From Crocosphaera sp. (GTDB taxonomy: Bacteria; Cyanobacteriota; Cyanobacteriia; Cyanobacteriales; Microcystaceae), in the NCBI GenBank assembly GCA_030066295.1, contig JASJBX010000056.1, positions 32,001 through 96,000 on the forward strand: a DNA stretch of 64,000 nucleotides, given 5' to 3'. Made by a program: the position numbers and the translations under genes. This document shows, in pieces, positions 26,904 to 36,056 of this stretch (position 1 is its first letter; every line of letters begins with the position of its first letter). The notes beneath the pieces are model-generated. The model worked only from the letters and a program-made list of their open reading frames with translations, did not search any database and had not been told where the DNA came from.

Positions 26904-26956
26904 ATTTGTTAAACTTGATTTAAGCAATTTTACTTCTAACTTTTGATTACTCAAAA

Positions 26957-27649
26957 ATGGTTCCTTTAAACGACAACAATCCCACAGAAAGAACTGCCTA
27001 TGTCACCTATGGACTCATTATTATTAATGTTTTAGTTTTCTTTCAAGAAATGAGCTTAAGTTCTGAAGAACTAGCTCAATTTTTTCAATACTATGCCATT
27101 GTTCCCAAACAATTAACTGCAGGATTTAGTGGAGTGGATTTTTATCATCCAATTCCTGAATGGATGACCTTAATCACTTCCCAATTTCTCCATGCTGGCT
27201 TTTTACACATTGCCGGCAATATGTTGTTTTTGTGGATCTTTGGTAATAATGTCGAAGACAAATTAGGTCATGTTAAATACTTAGTGTTCTATCTGACTTG
27301 TGGGGTGTTAGCCGGTTTAAGTCAATGGTATTTTTCCCCCTATTCAGAAATCCCATCCTTGGGGGCCAGTGGAGCGATCGCAGGGGTGATGGGGGCCTAT
27401 ATTTTACGCTTTCCTCAAGCTCAAGTTTTGACGTTAATTCCTTTAGGAATTTTTATAACAACGGTGAGAATTCCTGCTGTTTTCTTTTTGGGGTTTTGGT
27501 TTGTCCAACAAGCTATTTATGGCTTCGCCAGTTTAAATGTTCAAACCAATGTAGGAATGGAAAGTGGCGGGGTGGCCTATTGGGCCCATGCAGGAGGATT
27601 TGTCTTTGGATTTATTTTGGGACCGTTATTAGGATTGTTTAAAAAATAA
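26957..27649 (+). CDS. rhomboid family intramembrane serine protease
   Basis: The 230-residue protein has about six to seven helices and the catalytic serine in GASGAIAGVMG and histidine in YWAHAGGFVFGF, plus the LHAGFLHIAGNMLFLW loop typical of rhomboids. It cleaves membrane-protein helices; substrates are unknown. It ends only 6 bases before the CheW-like gene, so it may be cotranscribed with the chemosensory trio, although a functional link is not evident. Confidence 0.93.
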   Translation: MVPLNDNNPTERTAYVTYGLIIINVLVFFQEMSLSSEELAQFFQYYAIVPKQLTAGFSGVDFYHPIPEWMTLITSQFLHAGFLHIAGNMLFLWIFGNNVEDKLGHVKYLVFYLTCGVLAGLSQWYFSPYSEIPSLGASGAIAGVMGAYILRFPQAQVLTLIPLGIFITTVRIPAVFFLGFWFVQQAIYGFASLNVQTNVGMESGGVAYWAHAGGFVFGFILGPLLGLFKK

Positions 27650-27655
27650 GGGATA

Positions 27656-28153
27656 ATGGAGAGCGTGACCCTTGCTTCATCGGACTGCTCAATGCTTTTA
27701 TTATTGTTTCATCTGGGGGACGAAAGATATGCCATCGACAGCACGAAAGTGGTGGAAATTATTCCCCAAGTGCTACTGAGAAAACTCTACCAAGCCCCAA
27801 AATATGTAGCTGGGGTATTTAATTATCGCAGTAAAATCGTACCAGCTATCGATTTATGTTACTTAATTGGCGATTATCCCTGTCGTCATTGTCTCAGTAC
27901 ACGGATTATCATAGTAAATTATCCTCTGCCTGACGGAACAACCCGCTACCTTGGCCTAATGGCAGAACGAGTAACCGATACCCTCTATAAACCAGAAAGC
28001 GAATGGATTCCCACAGAAGTTACGGCTGAATTGGCAGCTTATTTTGGAGAAATGATTCCCGAACAAGACGGTATGATTCAACGATTACGGATTGATAAGT
28101 TACTCTCGGATTCCCAACGAACCTGGTTGTTAGCTGAAAATCGCTCGCAGTAA
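27656..28153 (+). CDS. CheW-like adaptor protein
   Basis: The 165-residue single CheW domain shows LLLLFHLGDERYAIDSTKVVEI, VAGVFNYRSKIVPAIDL and RIIIVNYP segments (cut). CheW proteins couple receptors to the CheA kinase. A CCRHC-type cysteine pair (YPCRHCLST) is inserted in the middle. It is followed 8 bases later by a CheR-TPR gene and then a receptor gene, the order known from Wsp-type systems (wspB, wspC). No cheA or response regulator is in the window. Confidence 0.88.
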   Translation: MESVTLASSDCSMLLLLFHLGDERYAIDSTKVVEIIPQVLLRKLYQAPKYVAGVFNYRSKIVPAIDLCYLIGDYPCRHCLSTRIIIVNYPLPDGTTRYLGLMAERVTDTLYKPESEWIPTEVTAELAAYFGEMIPEQDGMIQRLRIDKLLSDSQRTWLLAENRSQ

Positions 28154-28161
28154 CAAAAACC

Positions 28162-29382
28162 ATGAACCAAGACTATCAACGGATCGAACAGTTGCTTGCC
28201 CGCAGGATTGGCTTGGGCCCAGATAAACTGAGTCCACGTCAGTTAATCAAGGCGGTAACCATCCGCCAAAAAGCTTGTGGTTTCAACAACGTATCGGATT
28301 ACCTCAAACGGTTAGACTCTTCAGCCCACGAATTTCAGGAACTGGTCGAGCAGATTGTCATTCGAGAAACTTGGTTTTTTCGCCATCGACAGGCATTTTC
28401 CCTACTCCGTCACCACGTTCAAACCCAATGGCTTCCTTCTCGTTCCCGAGACACTTTAAGGATACTCAGTGTTCCCTGTTCGACAGGAGAAGAACCCTAC
28501 TCCATTGCCATGACGTTACTGAATACCCCCCTGAGTTCCCAACAGTTTACAGTGGAAGGGATGGATATTAGTCAAACCGCCTTAACTCTGGCCAAAAAAG
28601 GCATTTATGGCAAAAATTCCTTTCGTTCTCACGATCAAGTCGATTATAAGCAATTTTTTGAAGTTGAAGACAATCGCTATCAAATCTGCCCCTCCATTCG
28701 CAATCAAGTTAAGTTTTCCTCTAAAAATTTACTCTCTGCTTGGCCACCGAATCATCCCCCCTATCATGTGATTTTTTGTCGTCATTTATTAATCTATTTA
28801 GATGACGTTTCCCGCGATCGCGTCCTCAAAGTCTTAGACCGTCTCCTGGCGAATGGGGGCTTACTATTCGTTGGTGCCGTCGAAACCACCTTAATTAAAA
28901 GGGATAACTTTCGCTTCATGTCCTACCCCTCCGCGTTTGCCTATCAAAAAGTCTCCACAACTTCGACTAAGTTTCCCTCCCCCCCTGTGCGTCCTCCTAA
29001 ACCTCAACCGCGATCGCCACTGAAACCCAGACCCTCAGCCCCTTTGTCTAAACAACCAGAAAAAGAAATACAACGTTCTTCTTTAGAAATGGCGCAACAA
29101 CTCGCTAATCAGGGAAAATTAAAAGAAGCAGCCCAGTCTTGTCAAAGTTATCTCCAACGGAATCCCATTGATGCTCAGGGTTATTTCTTGTTAGGGGAAA
29201 TTTCTCAAGCTCAAGGGAATCTAGAAGCGGCTCAACGGTGTTTCCAAAAAGCCGTCTATCTTCGACCTAATTACCGAGAAGCCCTGGCTCATCTGGTATT
29301 GCTACGAGAAAGTCAAGGGGATAGACAAGGGGCCGCTATCCTCAAAAATCGCATTCAACGATTAGATAATCTTCAAGGTTGA
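28162..29382 (+). CDS. CheR-type chemoreceptor methyltransferase with C-terminal TPR repeats
   Basis: Residues 1-265 form a CheR methyltransferase: [15 protein letters not shown], the SAM motif [17 protein letters not shown], and [14 protein letters not shown] Pro/Arg-rich linker (about 270-310) leads to TPR repeats ([20 protein letters not shown] and [16 protein letters not shown], cut). CheR-TPR fusions such as WspC methylate receptors without needing a tether pentapeptide, and the receptor encoded next indeed lacks one. The gene sits between the CheW-like and receptor genes with 4-8 base gaps. Confidence 0.92.
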   Translation: MNQDYQRIEQLLARRIGLGPDKLSPRQLIKAVTIRQKACGFNNVSDYLKRLDSSAHEFQELVEQIVIRETWFFRHRQAFSLLRHHVQTQWLPSRSRDTLRILSVPCSTGEEPYSIAMTLLNTPLSSQQFTVEGMDISQTALTLAKKGIYGKNSFRSHDQVDYKQFFEVEDNRYQICPSIRNQVKFSSKNLLSAWPPNHPPYHVIFCRHLLIYLDDVSRDRVLKVLDRLLANGGLLFVGAVETTLIKRDNFRFMSYPSAFAYQKVSTTSTKFPSPPVRPPKPQPRSPLKPRPSAPLSKQPEKEIQRSSLEMAQQLANQGKLKEAAQSCQSYLQRNPIDAQGYFLLGEISQAQGNLEAAQRCFQKAVYLRPNYREALAHLVLLRESQGDRQGAAILKNRIQRLDNLQG

Positions 29383-29386
29383 TATT

Positions 29387-31084
29387 ATGAATTTTTACAA
29401 ATCCATGACCATTGAATCCAAACTGTTGGGACTATTGGTATTTTCTGCTTTGATTATGGGAGTAGGGGCGGTTGTGACTTGGTTGGGAATGTCTAGATTA
29501 TATGCTGAAGTTAAACAAATGGCGGAACAGGATCTTGATTTAATTCAAGATTTGATTCAGATTCAAGAAAACCAACTCGCCCAAGTTCTGGATTTTGAAA
29601 AAGCCTATATTGCTGGCATTAATAAGACCAACAATCCAACTAATCAGGCCAATTTCAATCAGTCTCGTACCAGTTTTCTCGATCATCAGAGTCGGGTTAG
29701 TCTGGGCATCGAAGCCGCACAAAGTTCATTACAGACGCAAATTAGGACAGTTAGTAGCCAATCGGATAAACAAGCGTTTCAAGAAATTGCCACAATCTTA
29801 AACGATTATCAACAAAATTATATTTTCTATAATAATCAAGCTGAACAGGTTTTTAGTTTAATTAATAATAATGAAATTCCGTCCGCTAGCACTGCGGCGG
29901 TTGAGGTTCAACCTCTGCAAGAAAAACTAAAAGATGGTAATACTGAACTGCTACAAAAAGTGGTAGGCTTATCTCAAGCAGCGGCCGATGTGGCTAAACA
30001 ACATCAACAAATTACAGTTAACATTGTTTCGATTACGTTTATTATTAGTATTATTACGATTTTAAGTTTAGGATACTGGATTACTCGTACTATTACTCGC
30101 TCTTTAGGGCAGGCGGTGGAGTTGGCTGAAGAGGTTTCTAATGGGAATCTGACCGGGGAAGTGGACGTGATTTCTGATGATGAAATTGGACAACTTTTAG
30201 AAGCCTTAAAAATCATGATTCATAACCTGAATTCTTTGATTTCTAAAGTGCAACAATCAGGCATTGCCATTACCAGTTCCACCACCCAAATGGCCGCTTC
30301 TCGAAAAGAATTAGAGGCTACGTTAACGGAACAAATTGCTTCGACGAATGAGGTAACCACCACCGCCCAAGAAATTGCTAATACCTCTGAAGAATTAGTT
30401 AACACCATGGAACAAATTACGGAACTTTCTCAAAGTACCGCTATGGCCGCGAATCAAGGTCAAGATGATCTGGGAAGAATGGAAACCACCATGCGTCAAT
30501 TGGCAGAAGCAACCACGTCTATTGCTTCTAAATTAGGGATTATGAGCGAAAAAGCTCACAATATTAATAGTGTGGTTTTGACTATTACCAAGGTCGCTGA
30601 TCAAACGAATTTACTATCCTTAAATGCAGCGATTGAAGCGGAAAAAGCGGGAGAATATGGTGCTGGTTTTGCTGTGGTAGCTAGAGAAATTCGTCGTTTA
30701 GCGGATCAAACTGCGGTGGCAACTTTGGAAATTGAACAGATGGTTAAAGAGATGCAATCTGCTGTTTCTACAGGGGTCATGGAAATGGATAAATTTAATA
30801 AAGAAGTGAGTAGTAGTGTGCAAGATGTGGGCAATATTAGTCATCAAATTGCCCAAGTGATTGAACAGGTACAAAGTATCACCCCTCGCTTTGAATTAGT
30901 GAGTAAAAGTATGGAGGAACAATCCCGTAGCGCACAACATATTCGTGAAGCAATGGAACAGTTAAGTGAGGGATCAGAACAAACGGCTTATTCTTTACAC
31001 GATACTCATCTTGTCCTAGAAAGATTGAATGATGCAGCCCAAAGTTTACAGACAGAGATTTCAGTATTTAAGGTCCAAGATTAG
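29387..31084 (+). CDS. methyl-accepting chemotaxis protein
   Basis: The 565-residue receptor has two membrane helices (about 12-34 and 208-230) enclosing a four-helix-bundle sensor, a HAMP domain (about 232-285) and a cytoplasmic signalling coiled coil with the hairpin tip [20 protein letters not shown] (the CheA/CheW contact). It ends FKVQD without a methyltransferase-binding pentapeptide. With the CheW and CheR-TPR genes it forms a compact operon ending at a hairpin terminator. Confidence 0.94.
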   Translation: MNFYKSMTIESKLLGLLVFSALIMGVGAVVTWLGMSRLYAEVKQMAEQDLDLIQDLIQIQENQLAQVLDFEKAYIAGINKTNNPTNQANFNQSRTSFLDHQSRVSLGIEAAQSSLQTQIRTVSSQSDKQAFQEIATILNDYQQNYIFYNNQAEQVFSLINNNEIPSASTAAVEVQPLQEKLKDGNTELLQKVVGLSQAAADVAKQHQQITVNIVSITFIISIITILSLGYWITRTITRSLGQAVELAEEVSNGNLTGEVDVISDDEIGQLLEALKIMIHNLNSLISKVQQSGIAITSSTTQMAASRKELEATLTEQIASTNEVTTTAQEIANTSEELVNTMEQITELSQSTAMAANQGQDDLGRMETTMRQLAEATTSIASKLGIMSEKAHNINSVVLTITKVADQTNLLSLNAAIEAEKAGEYGAGFAVVAREIRRLADQTAVATLEIEQMVKEMQSAVSTGVMEMDKFNKEVSSSVQDVGNISHQIAQVIEQVQSITPRFELVSKSMEEQSRSAQHIREAMEQLSEGSEQTAYSLHDTHLVLERLNDAAQSLQTEISVFKVQD

Positions 31085-31093
31085 GTAAAAAAT

Positions 31094-31120
31094 AGGAACT
31101 AAAAAAGTTCCTAATAATTT
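31094..31120 (+). terminator. terminator after the chemoreceptor gene
   Basis: AGGAACT and AGTTCCT form a 7-bp stem with an A-rich loop, followed by a moderately T-rich tail (AATAATTTATTTTT begins here). Confidence 0.65.
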
Positions 31121-31188
31121 ATTTTTCTGATTATTTTCTGATTGCTGAAGGTAGGCTAACTAGGTTAATCAATTAATATAATTAAGAG

Positions 31189-31527
31189 TTAATTGGATGT
31201 AATTAAATATTTAATACCTATTCTGGTTAAACATTTTTCTAATCTTTTTACCCAAACAATTTGACACAGAATTGAGTCAACTCCTTTCATTTTTAAACTA
31301 CATAATTGACCAATCGCCAGTTTCTCTTCACCGATGATGACTAAACCACAACCACCAAAAGAATTATCAATAATCATTCCTTTTAAAGATTGTTTTATCT
31401 CTTGAACATCAATAATTAATTCAACCGAAGACCCTTGACTATTATAATAACGTTGATGCTTTCTGGGATTACATAAAGAAAATAAGGTTTGATTAGACTT
31501 TTCTTCAGTGGATAATGAATAGGACAT
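31189..31527 (-). CDS. PilZ domain protein (likely c-di-GMP-binding)
   Basis: The 112-residue protein contains RKHQR (RxxxR) at about residue 22 and DNSFGGCG (D/NxSxxG) at about 56, the two c-di-GMP-binding motifs, within a PilZ beta-barrel. It is a stand-alone PilZ protein, so it must act on a partner. It converges on the receptor operon, and Wsp-type signalling controls c-di-GMP in other bacteria, which makes the neighbourhood suggestive. Confidence 0.85.
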   Translation of the reverse strand: MSYSLSTEEKSNQTLFSLCNPRKHQRYYNSQGSSVELIIDVQEIKQSLKGMIIDNSFGGCGLVIIGEEKLAIGQLCSLKMKGVDSILCQIVWVKRLEKCLTRIGIKYLITSN

Positions 31528-31713
31528 TGTTAATACTATTGTTAGGGATAATACAATTATCTACAATCATTTTTAATCTGGCAATTCGGAGAATTACTGA
31601 TGATTGGTTATCTAGATTACAATTTATCCTCAATCGGGAGTTAAGAATTCCCATCTTGACAAGTTAATTCGTTTCCTGAATAATTACCATTGTATATATA
31701 CTTAAGAAAAAAT

Positions 31714-31872
31714 ATGGATTGAGTTCGGATTATTTGTGCCATTATCCTTCCTCCCTTGGGTGTTTTCCTTCAAGTGGGTATCGGACCGCAGTTCTGGATT
31801 AACATTTTATTGACATTGTTTGGTTATATTCCTGGAATTGTCCACGCAGTTTGGGTCATTGCTAAGAAATAG
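31714..31872 (+). pseudogene. Pmp3/UPF0057 family small membrane protein with in-frame stop at codon 3
   Basis: The frame at 31714 reads ATG GAT TGA GTT CGG and then an uninterrupted Pmp3-like sequence: VRIICAIILPPLGVFLQVGI, FWINILLTLFGYIPGIVHAV and WVIAKK, ending at TAG 31870-31872. The whole would be 52 residues with two membrane helices, the family's normal length, and family members I recall start MD-x-VRIICA. So a sense codon (TTA or TTG in such genes) appears as TGA. No other ATG, GTG or TTG precedes the conserved part in frame. Either a recent nonsense mutation, a sequencing error or initiation at a non-standard codon. The coding part itself shows no other damage. Confidence 0.75.
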
Positions 31873-32003
31873 TTAAAACGATGATCATATTGTTTGGGGC
31901 AAGTTTTTCTTTGAATTTGTCCCTTCTATTGATAAACTCAAGAACTTAATCAGATTAGCTAGAATAAAGCTTGATTGTCTGAGGAGGGCAATAGGGGGGT
32001 ACC

Positions 32004-33608
32004 ATGTCATTGTTACTAAATCATCGTTATCAAGTCCTTGAAAGCTTAGGCAAAGGGGGGTTTGGAGAGACATTTCTCGCCATTGATACCCATATGCCTT
32101 CAGAAAGAAAATGTGTTATTAAACAACTTAAACCTGCGGTTCAGTCTCCTGTTATTCCTGATTGGTTAAAGGAAAGATTTGCTAAAGAAGCAGCGATTCT
32201 AGAGGAATTAGGGGAAAAACACCCTCAAATCCCCACCCTATACGCCTACTTTTCAGAAGGAGGGGATTTTTACTTAGTACAAGAGTGGATCGAAGGAGAA
32301 ACCTTAACCCAAATTCATCAACGACAAGGGAATTTATCCCCCAACCAAGTTAAAGAGATGTTAAGCGGTATTCTACCGGTTCTTGACTATATCCATAGTC
32401 GTTATATTATTCACCGAGACATTAAACCAGATAACATTATCATTCGTCATTACGACAAGAAACCGGTTTTAATTGATTTTGGCATTGTTAAAGAAACCGT
32501 TGCCACGCTGGTTCACTCCAATGGTAATACTCCCTATTCCGTTGGCCTGGGAACCCCTGGTTATATGGCTTCAGAACAAGCGGCTGGCCGTCCTATCATT
32601 TCCAGTGACTTGTACAGTTTAGGACTAACTGCCGTCTTTTTACTCACAGGAAAAACCCCCCAATATTTAGCCACCGATCCGACTACGGGGGAAGTTTTGT
32701 GGCGAAAAGAAGGCCCCGAAATTAAGTCTAATTTGGGAAATGTGATCGATCGCGCTGTTCGTTTTCATCCCCGCGATCGCTTTTCTACGGCCCAGGAAAT
32801 GTTAGGGTCCCTACAAGTGTCTCACACCGTCCCCACGGCAGCGACTATCGCCGTTGGAGAACACAATTTATCTTTGAATAGGGATTCATCTCAACCCCTG
32901 ACCAACCCAGAAGAAAGGGAAAACAAAACCCCTTGGGCTTTATTGACATTGGGTTCGTTTTTAGCGGCCAGTGCTATCATTGGAGGGTTAATGTTAGGCA
33001 TCGTTTTAGGGACCAAACAGCGATCGCAGCCGACTGTTTCCCCTTCTGTTTCCCCAGAGTCCCCAGAACCTTCACCACCGCCTCAACCAGAGTTTTCTCA
33101 ACCGAAGCCCAAACCCCGTCGACCGATTCGACGTTCTGTGGGTTCTCCCTCTTCTCCCACTCAAGAAGCGAAACCCCCCTCGACTCCAACTTCAGAACCT
33201 TCTCCTACTCCAGAAGCGAAACCATCTACCACCCCTGAAACAGAACTTTCTTCTCCCCCAGCGGCCAAACCGTCTACCACCCCTGAAACAGAACCTTCTT
33301 CTCCCCCAGCGGCCAAACCTGCCCCTGACCCCGAAATAGAACCTTCTCCTAATTTAACGCCTATTCCAGAACCCACGAAGGCCGTTCCTATTCCCGTCGA
33401 ACCCCCTCCCCAAGTCTCTCAACCGAGGGATAACACTGACAATAATCCTTCAGAACCCTCTCTTGTGATTCCCAATATCCCCCTTGAACCTGAAGACAAA
33501 AAACCCCCTGAACAAGAAGAAAATAAATATAACATTCAAAAATACTTTGATTCTGATAGAAAACAAAACCAATCTAACCTTCAACCATACTTTGATTCTG
33601 ATAGTTAG
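32004..33608 (+). CDS. membrane Ser/Thr protein kinase with proline-rich extracytoplasmic tail
   Basis: The 534-residue protein has an active-looking kinase domain (1-275): LGKGGFGETFLA, lysine in CVIKQL, HRDIKPDNIII, LIDFGIVK and GTPGYMASEQ. One membrane helix lies at about 311-335 (LLTLGSFLAASAIIGGLMLG). The rest is a Pro/Ser/Thr/Glu-rich tail with two exact-length 16-residue repeats (PSTTPETEPSSPPAAK type, DNA 33222-33317) and ends with a duplicated YFDSD motif. It resembles cyanobacterial PknB-like kinases of the SpkC/SpkF style. Substrates are unknown. GGAGGGC lies upstream of the start. The stop codon overlaps that of the convergent gene. Confidence 0.9.
   Translation: MSLLLNHRYQVLESLGKGGFGETFLAIDTHMPSERKCVIKQLKPAVQSPVIPDWLKERFAKEAAILEELGEKHPQIPTLYAYFSEGGDFYLVQEWIEGETLTQIHQRQGNLSPNQVKEMLSGILPVLDYIHSRYIIHRDIKPDNIIIRHYDKKPVLIDFGIVKETVATLVHSNGNTPYSVGLGTPGYMASEQAAGRPIISSDLYSLGLTAVFLLTGKTPQYLATDPTTGEVLWRKEGPEIKSNLGNVIDRAVRFHPRDRFSTAQEMLGSLQVSHTVPTAATIAVGEHNLSLNRDSSQPLTNPEERENKTPWALLTLGSFLAASAIIGGLMLGIVLGTKQRSQPTVSPSVSPESPEPSPPPQPEFSQPKPKPRRPIRRSVGSPSSPTQEAKPPSTPTSEPSPTPEAKPSTTPETELSSPPAAKPSTTPETEPSSPPAAKPAPDPEIEPSPNLTPIPEPTKAVPIPVEPPPQVSQPRDNTDNNPSEPSLVIPNIPLEPEDKKPPEQEENKYNIQKYFDSDRKQNQSNLQPYFDSDS
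33222..33317 (+). repeat. two tandem 48-bp units in the kinase tail
   Basis: Two adjacent 48-bp copies encode PSTTPETELSSPPAAK and PSTTPETEPSSPPAAK. They keep the reading frame and suggest that tail length can vary by slippage. Confidence 0.85.
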
Positions 33609-33925
33609 ATTTCTTCAACTTCTAATTTAGCAGAGGTAACAGCCCCAAAAGCAAAAGCAAAAACGATGGGCATTGGATTCTTGAGAAGATAACTCAAAAC
33701 AACGGATATAATTGAGATTAAAATAGCTGAGGTTAACCAGGTTCTTTCCTCGGTACAAAACCCTTTCGTCGCTTTGATTAAATGCAATACTTCTGAGGGA
33801 ATGGGTTCAGGCATAACTGCACCGGGAGGAAAGGCCCAGTAATGATTATAACGCTCTCTAAATAAATCAGTCCACCCATTTTCATCACACCATTCTTGTA
33901 TCCATTCGTCTCTAAAGTGTTTCAT
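33605..33925 (-). CDS. small membrane protein of unknown function
   Basis: A 106-residue protein with a hydrophilic N-terminal half (FRDEWIQEWCDENGWTDLF, PPGAVMPEPIP) and two membrane helices in the C-terminal half (SAILISIISVVLSYLL and MPIVFAFAFGAVTSA). I do not recognise a family. The N-terminal half is Trp/Asp/Glu-rich and could be cytoplasmic. Its stop overlaps the kinase stop on the other strand. The even codon use and a plausible protein pattern support a real gene. Confidence 0.65.
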   Translation of the reverse strand: MKHFRDEWIQEWCDENGWTDLFRERYNHYWAFPPGAVMPEPIPSEVLHLIKATKGFCTEERTWLTSAILISIISVVLSYLLKNPMPIVFAFAFGAVTSAKLEVEEI

Positions 33926-34057
33926 AATTCTTTTAGATTACCTCAATTGACGACTAATTTTTCTATGAATTAATCTGTGTTTAGCCATACTTATCATTCA
34001 TATTAGCAAAACCATTTTGTCTTGCTAAGTAACTTCATAAATCTTAATTGACAAATG

Positions 34058-34624
34058 TTAAGTATATATGCTTAGGATTTTATCTTCTGTACAAATTGCC
34101 TTTAATTTCTGGTCCCAAGGGTCACAAGGGAGTTGAGAAAATAGGGCGAATTCAAAGATAATACCAATGGTAGGAATAGAACACCATTGAGGAGAGTTTA
34201 AGAGGCGATCATAAAATCCCCCACCATAGCCTAAACGATATCCTTTGTAATCGCAAGCCACTGCAGGAATCAGGATTAAATCAACAGTTTCAGGGGTTAA
34301 AATAGGGGCATTGGGTGAAGGTTCTAAAATCCCATATTTTCCTGTTATAAGGGGATCGTTGGGTTGCCAAGAATGCCAAATTAATGACTTTCTTACACAG
34401 CGAGAAAATCCCCAGTTATGTTCGGTTAAAAAGAGGGTAGTGATGTCTGGTTCTTGACGAATTGGAAAATAAGCGAGAATTGTTTTAGCTTCTTTAAATA
34501 AGGGATATTGCTGCAAATTTTGACAAATTTTTGTGCTTTTTTCGTGCCAATCTTTTTCTGAAATACTTTGTCTTTGTTGGATTATTTTCTTTCTTAATTC
34601 ATTTTTTAAGTGTCCTTGACTCAT
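34058..34624 (-). CDS. 5-formyltetrahydrofolate cyclo-ligase
   Basis: The protein of about 188 residues has the family motifs: KNELRKKIIQQRQSIS at the start, ILAYFPIRQEPDI, and the C-terminal YKGYRLGYGGGFYDRLL that binds ATP and folate. It converts 5-formyl-THF to 5,10-methenyl-THF with ATP. The frame is open upstream to a TTG at 34651; the ATG at 34624 (MSQGHLKNEL) fits the family start better. Confidence 0.93.
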   Translation of the reverse strand: MSQGHLKNELRKKIIQQRQSISEKDWHEKSTKICQNLQQYPLFKEAKTILAYFPIRQEPDITTLFLTEHNWGFSRCVRKSLIWHSWQPNDPLITGKYGILEPSPNAPILTPETVDLILIPAVACDYKGYRLGYGGGFYDRLLNSPQWCSIPTIGIIFEFALFSQLPCDPWDQKLKAICTEDKILSIYT

Positions 34625-34720
34625 GTTTGGTTTAAACCTCAGTTTCCGCAAAATAAAGGGTAACTCATAGAGTTATTTATAGCCTAGCTTACCTTATTAT
34701 TAAAGTAAGCTAGATCTAGA

Positions 34721-35761
34721 TCAGGCATTATTTATCTGATTACGAAAATCAGCCATATCTGCATAAATTTTTCGCGCCCGATTCACCCCTCCCAAGGGTC
34801 GATACTCTTCCAAACAATTCCAGGGTGAAAATGACTGTTTTTCATCCATTTCTATCCGTTCTTGACTATTAAAATTCTGTTGAATAATTTTTAAGGTTGC
34901 TACTTTAATAAAAGGGGATTCTTTTTCATCCCATAATAGTGTCGGATCTTCAATTTTCATGTTTTCTGGATCGGTCTGTAGTTGAATACAGAAGTCGAAA
35001 TAAGCATCTTTTTCGGCTAAGTGTTTCGTCATGGCTTCGCGTAAATAATTTGTTTTATCTTCTGCAGCATCAATATTGAATTTTTTTCCTTCAATATGAG
35101 GAAAAACAGCATATTTCATAGCAGTCTCACCAAATTTATAAGGGGTTGCACTCCAATAGTTTGCTTCTAAAGGACTAGACATAACCTGACTTCGGACACC
35201 ATTTAGTAAGGGAAGGGAATAGGCGATCGCTTCGTAAGATGCTTTTAACTCATCCGGAATATGGTTAGGGGTTCCATCAGGGTTCATGGTAATTTTTCCC
35301 TCCTTAATGCCATTAACAATGGGGAAAAAATCCAGATATGCTTTAGCATCTTTGAGAAAAAAAATCGGAGTATTGACTGCAATAAAATCTTGCTCATTGG
35401 GGGCTGAATTTTCAAAGGCTTTACACCCTTTAACGCCTAACAACTTAATCGAAATACCCCGAATATCTCCTAGGGTATCCGGTTGAAAGTTACCATTTTT
35501 GTCAAAGGAACCACTACCATTAGAAAAACGAACCCAGACGGGATAAGTTTGAGGGTTGGCAAAAATTCCGACTTTGAATTGATCGGACATATTTTCCTCA
35601 ATAATAAACTCCCCTTGAACATAACCATGACTTTTGGGATGTTGGGTTCTCGGAGTCGGAGAAAACTGATAATCTCGCATTAAAAATTCAAAGATTTTCA
35701 CTAACTCTTCAATGGTTTGTTGTTCGTCTTCAGGAAAGCATTCTTGACCCAGTTGTAACAT
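34721..35761 (-). CDS. catalase-like heme protein (short catalase family)
   Basis: The 346-residue protein is shorter than true catalases (about 480). It shows PKSHGYVQGEFIIEE, with His in the position of the distal catalytic histidine, VWVRFSNGSGS and LGDIRGISIKLLGVKG, as in SrpA-like or allene-oxide-synthase-like small catalases. Near the C-terminus GVNRARKIYADMADFR supplies an RxxxY-like element for the proximal tyrosine ligand. Its substrate may be peroxide or lipid hydroperoxide; sequence alone does not decide. It is a single gene on the minus strand, divergent from the heme oxygenase gene. Confidence 0.85.
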   Translation of the reverse strand: MLQLGQECFPEDEQQTIEELVKIFEFLMRDYQFSPTPRTQHPKSHGYVQGEFIIEENMSDQFKVGIFANPQTYPVWVRFSNGSGSFDKNGNFQPDTLGDIRGISIKLLGVKGCKAFENSAPNEQDFIAVNTPIFFLKDAKAYLDFFPIVNGIKEGKITMNPDGTPNHIPDELKASYEAIAYSLPLLNGVRSQVMSSPLEANYWSATPYKFGETAMKYAVFPHIEGKKFNIDAAEDKTNYLREAMTKHLAEKDAYFDFCIQLQTDPENMKIEDPTLLWDEKESPFIKVATLKIIQQNFNSQERIEMDEKQSFSPWNCLEEYRPLGGVNRARKIYADMADFRNQINNA

Positions 35762-36056
35762 AATTACCTCTTACTTTTAACTAACTTCCCTACTTGATAA
35801 CTGAATTTTGAGGTCTTTTGAGTAAATTTAATAATAAATACCATTTTCTCGTAATAATTATTAAATTCTCAACCCAGAACCCGGAAACCACCTTATGTTA
35901 AGTTTTGCTACGTTTAGCAGTTAAGTGATAATATAACTGTATAGTAATAAACTGAAATAGAAATAACAGCAGTAGTGTGATGGCTGAAGACCGAGAGAGT
36001 GATTTTCGTCTCAAGTCTAACGTCGAACCTCTGACTGTTAATAAGAGGTATTGATC
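35762..36056. promoter_or_regulatory. divergent region between catalase-like gene and heme oxygenase gene, with a short upstream ORF
   Basis: The spacer is AT-rich and must hold the promoter of ho-hemN. It contains a 24-codon open frame (ATG 35980 to TGA 36052-36054, product MAEDRESDFRLKSNVEPL plus six residues) that stops two bases before the ho start codon. That placement could couple its translation to ho. No regulator site could be assigned with certainty. Confidence 0.45.
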
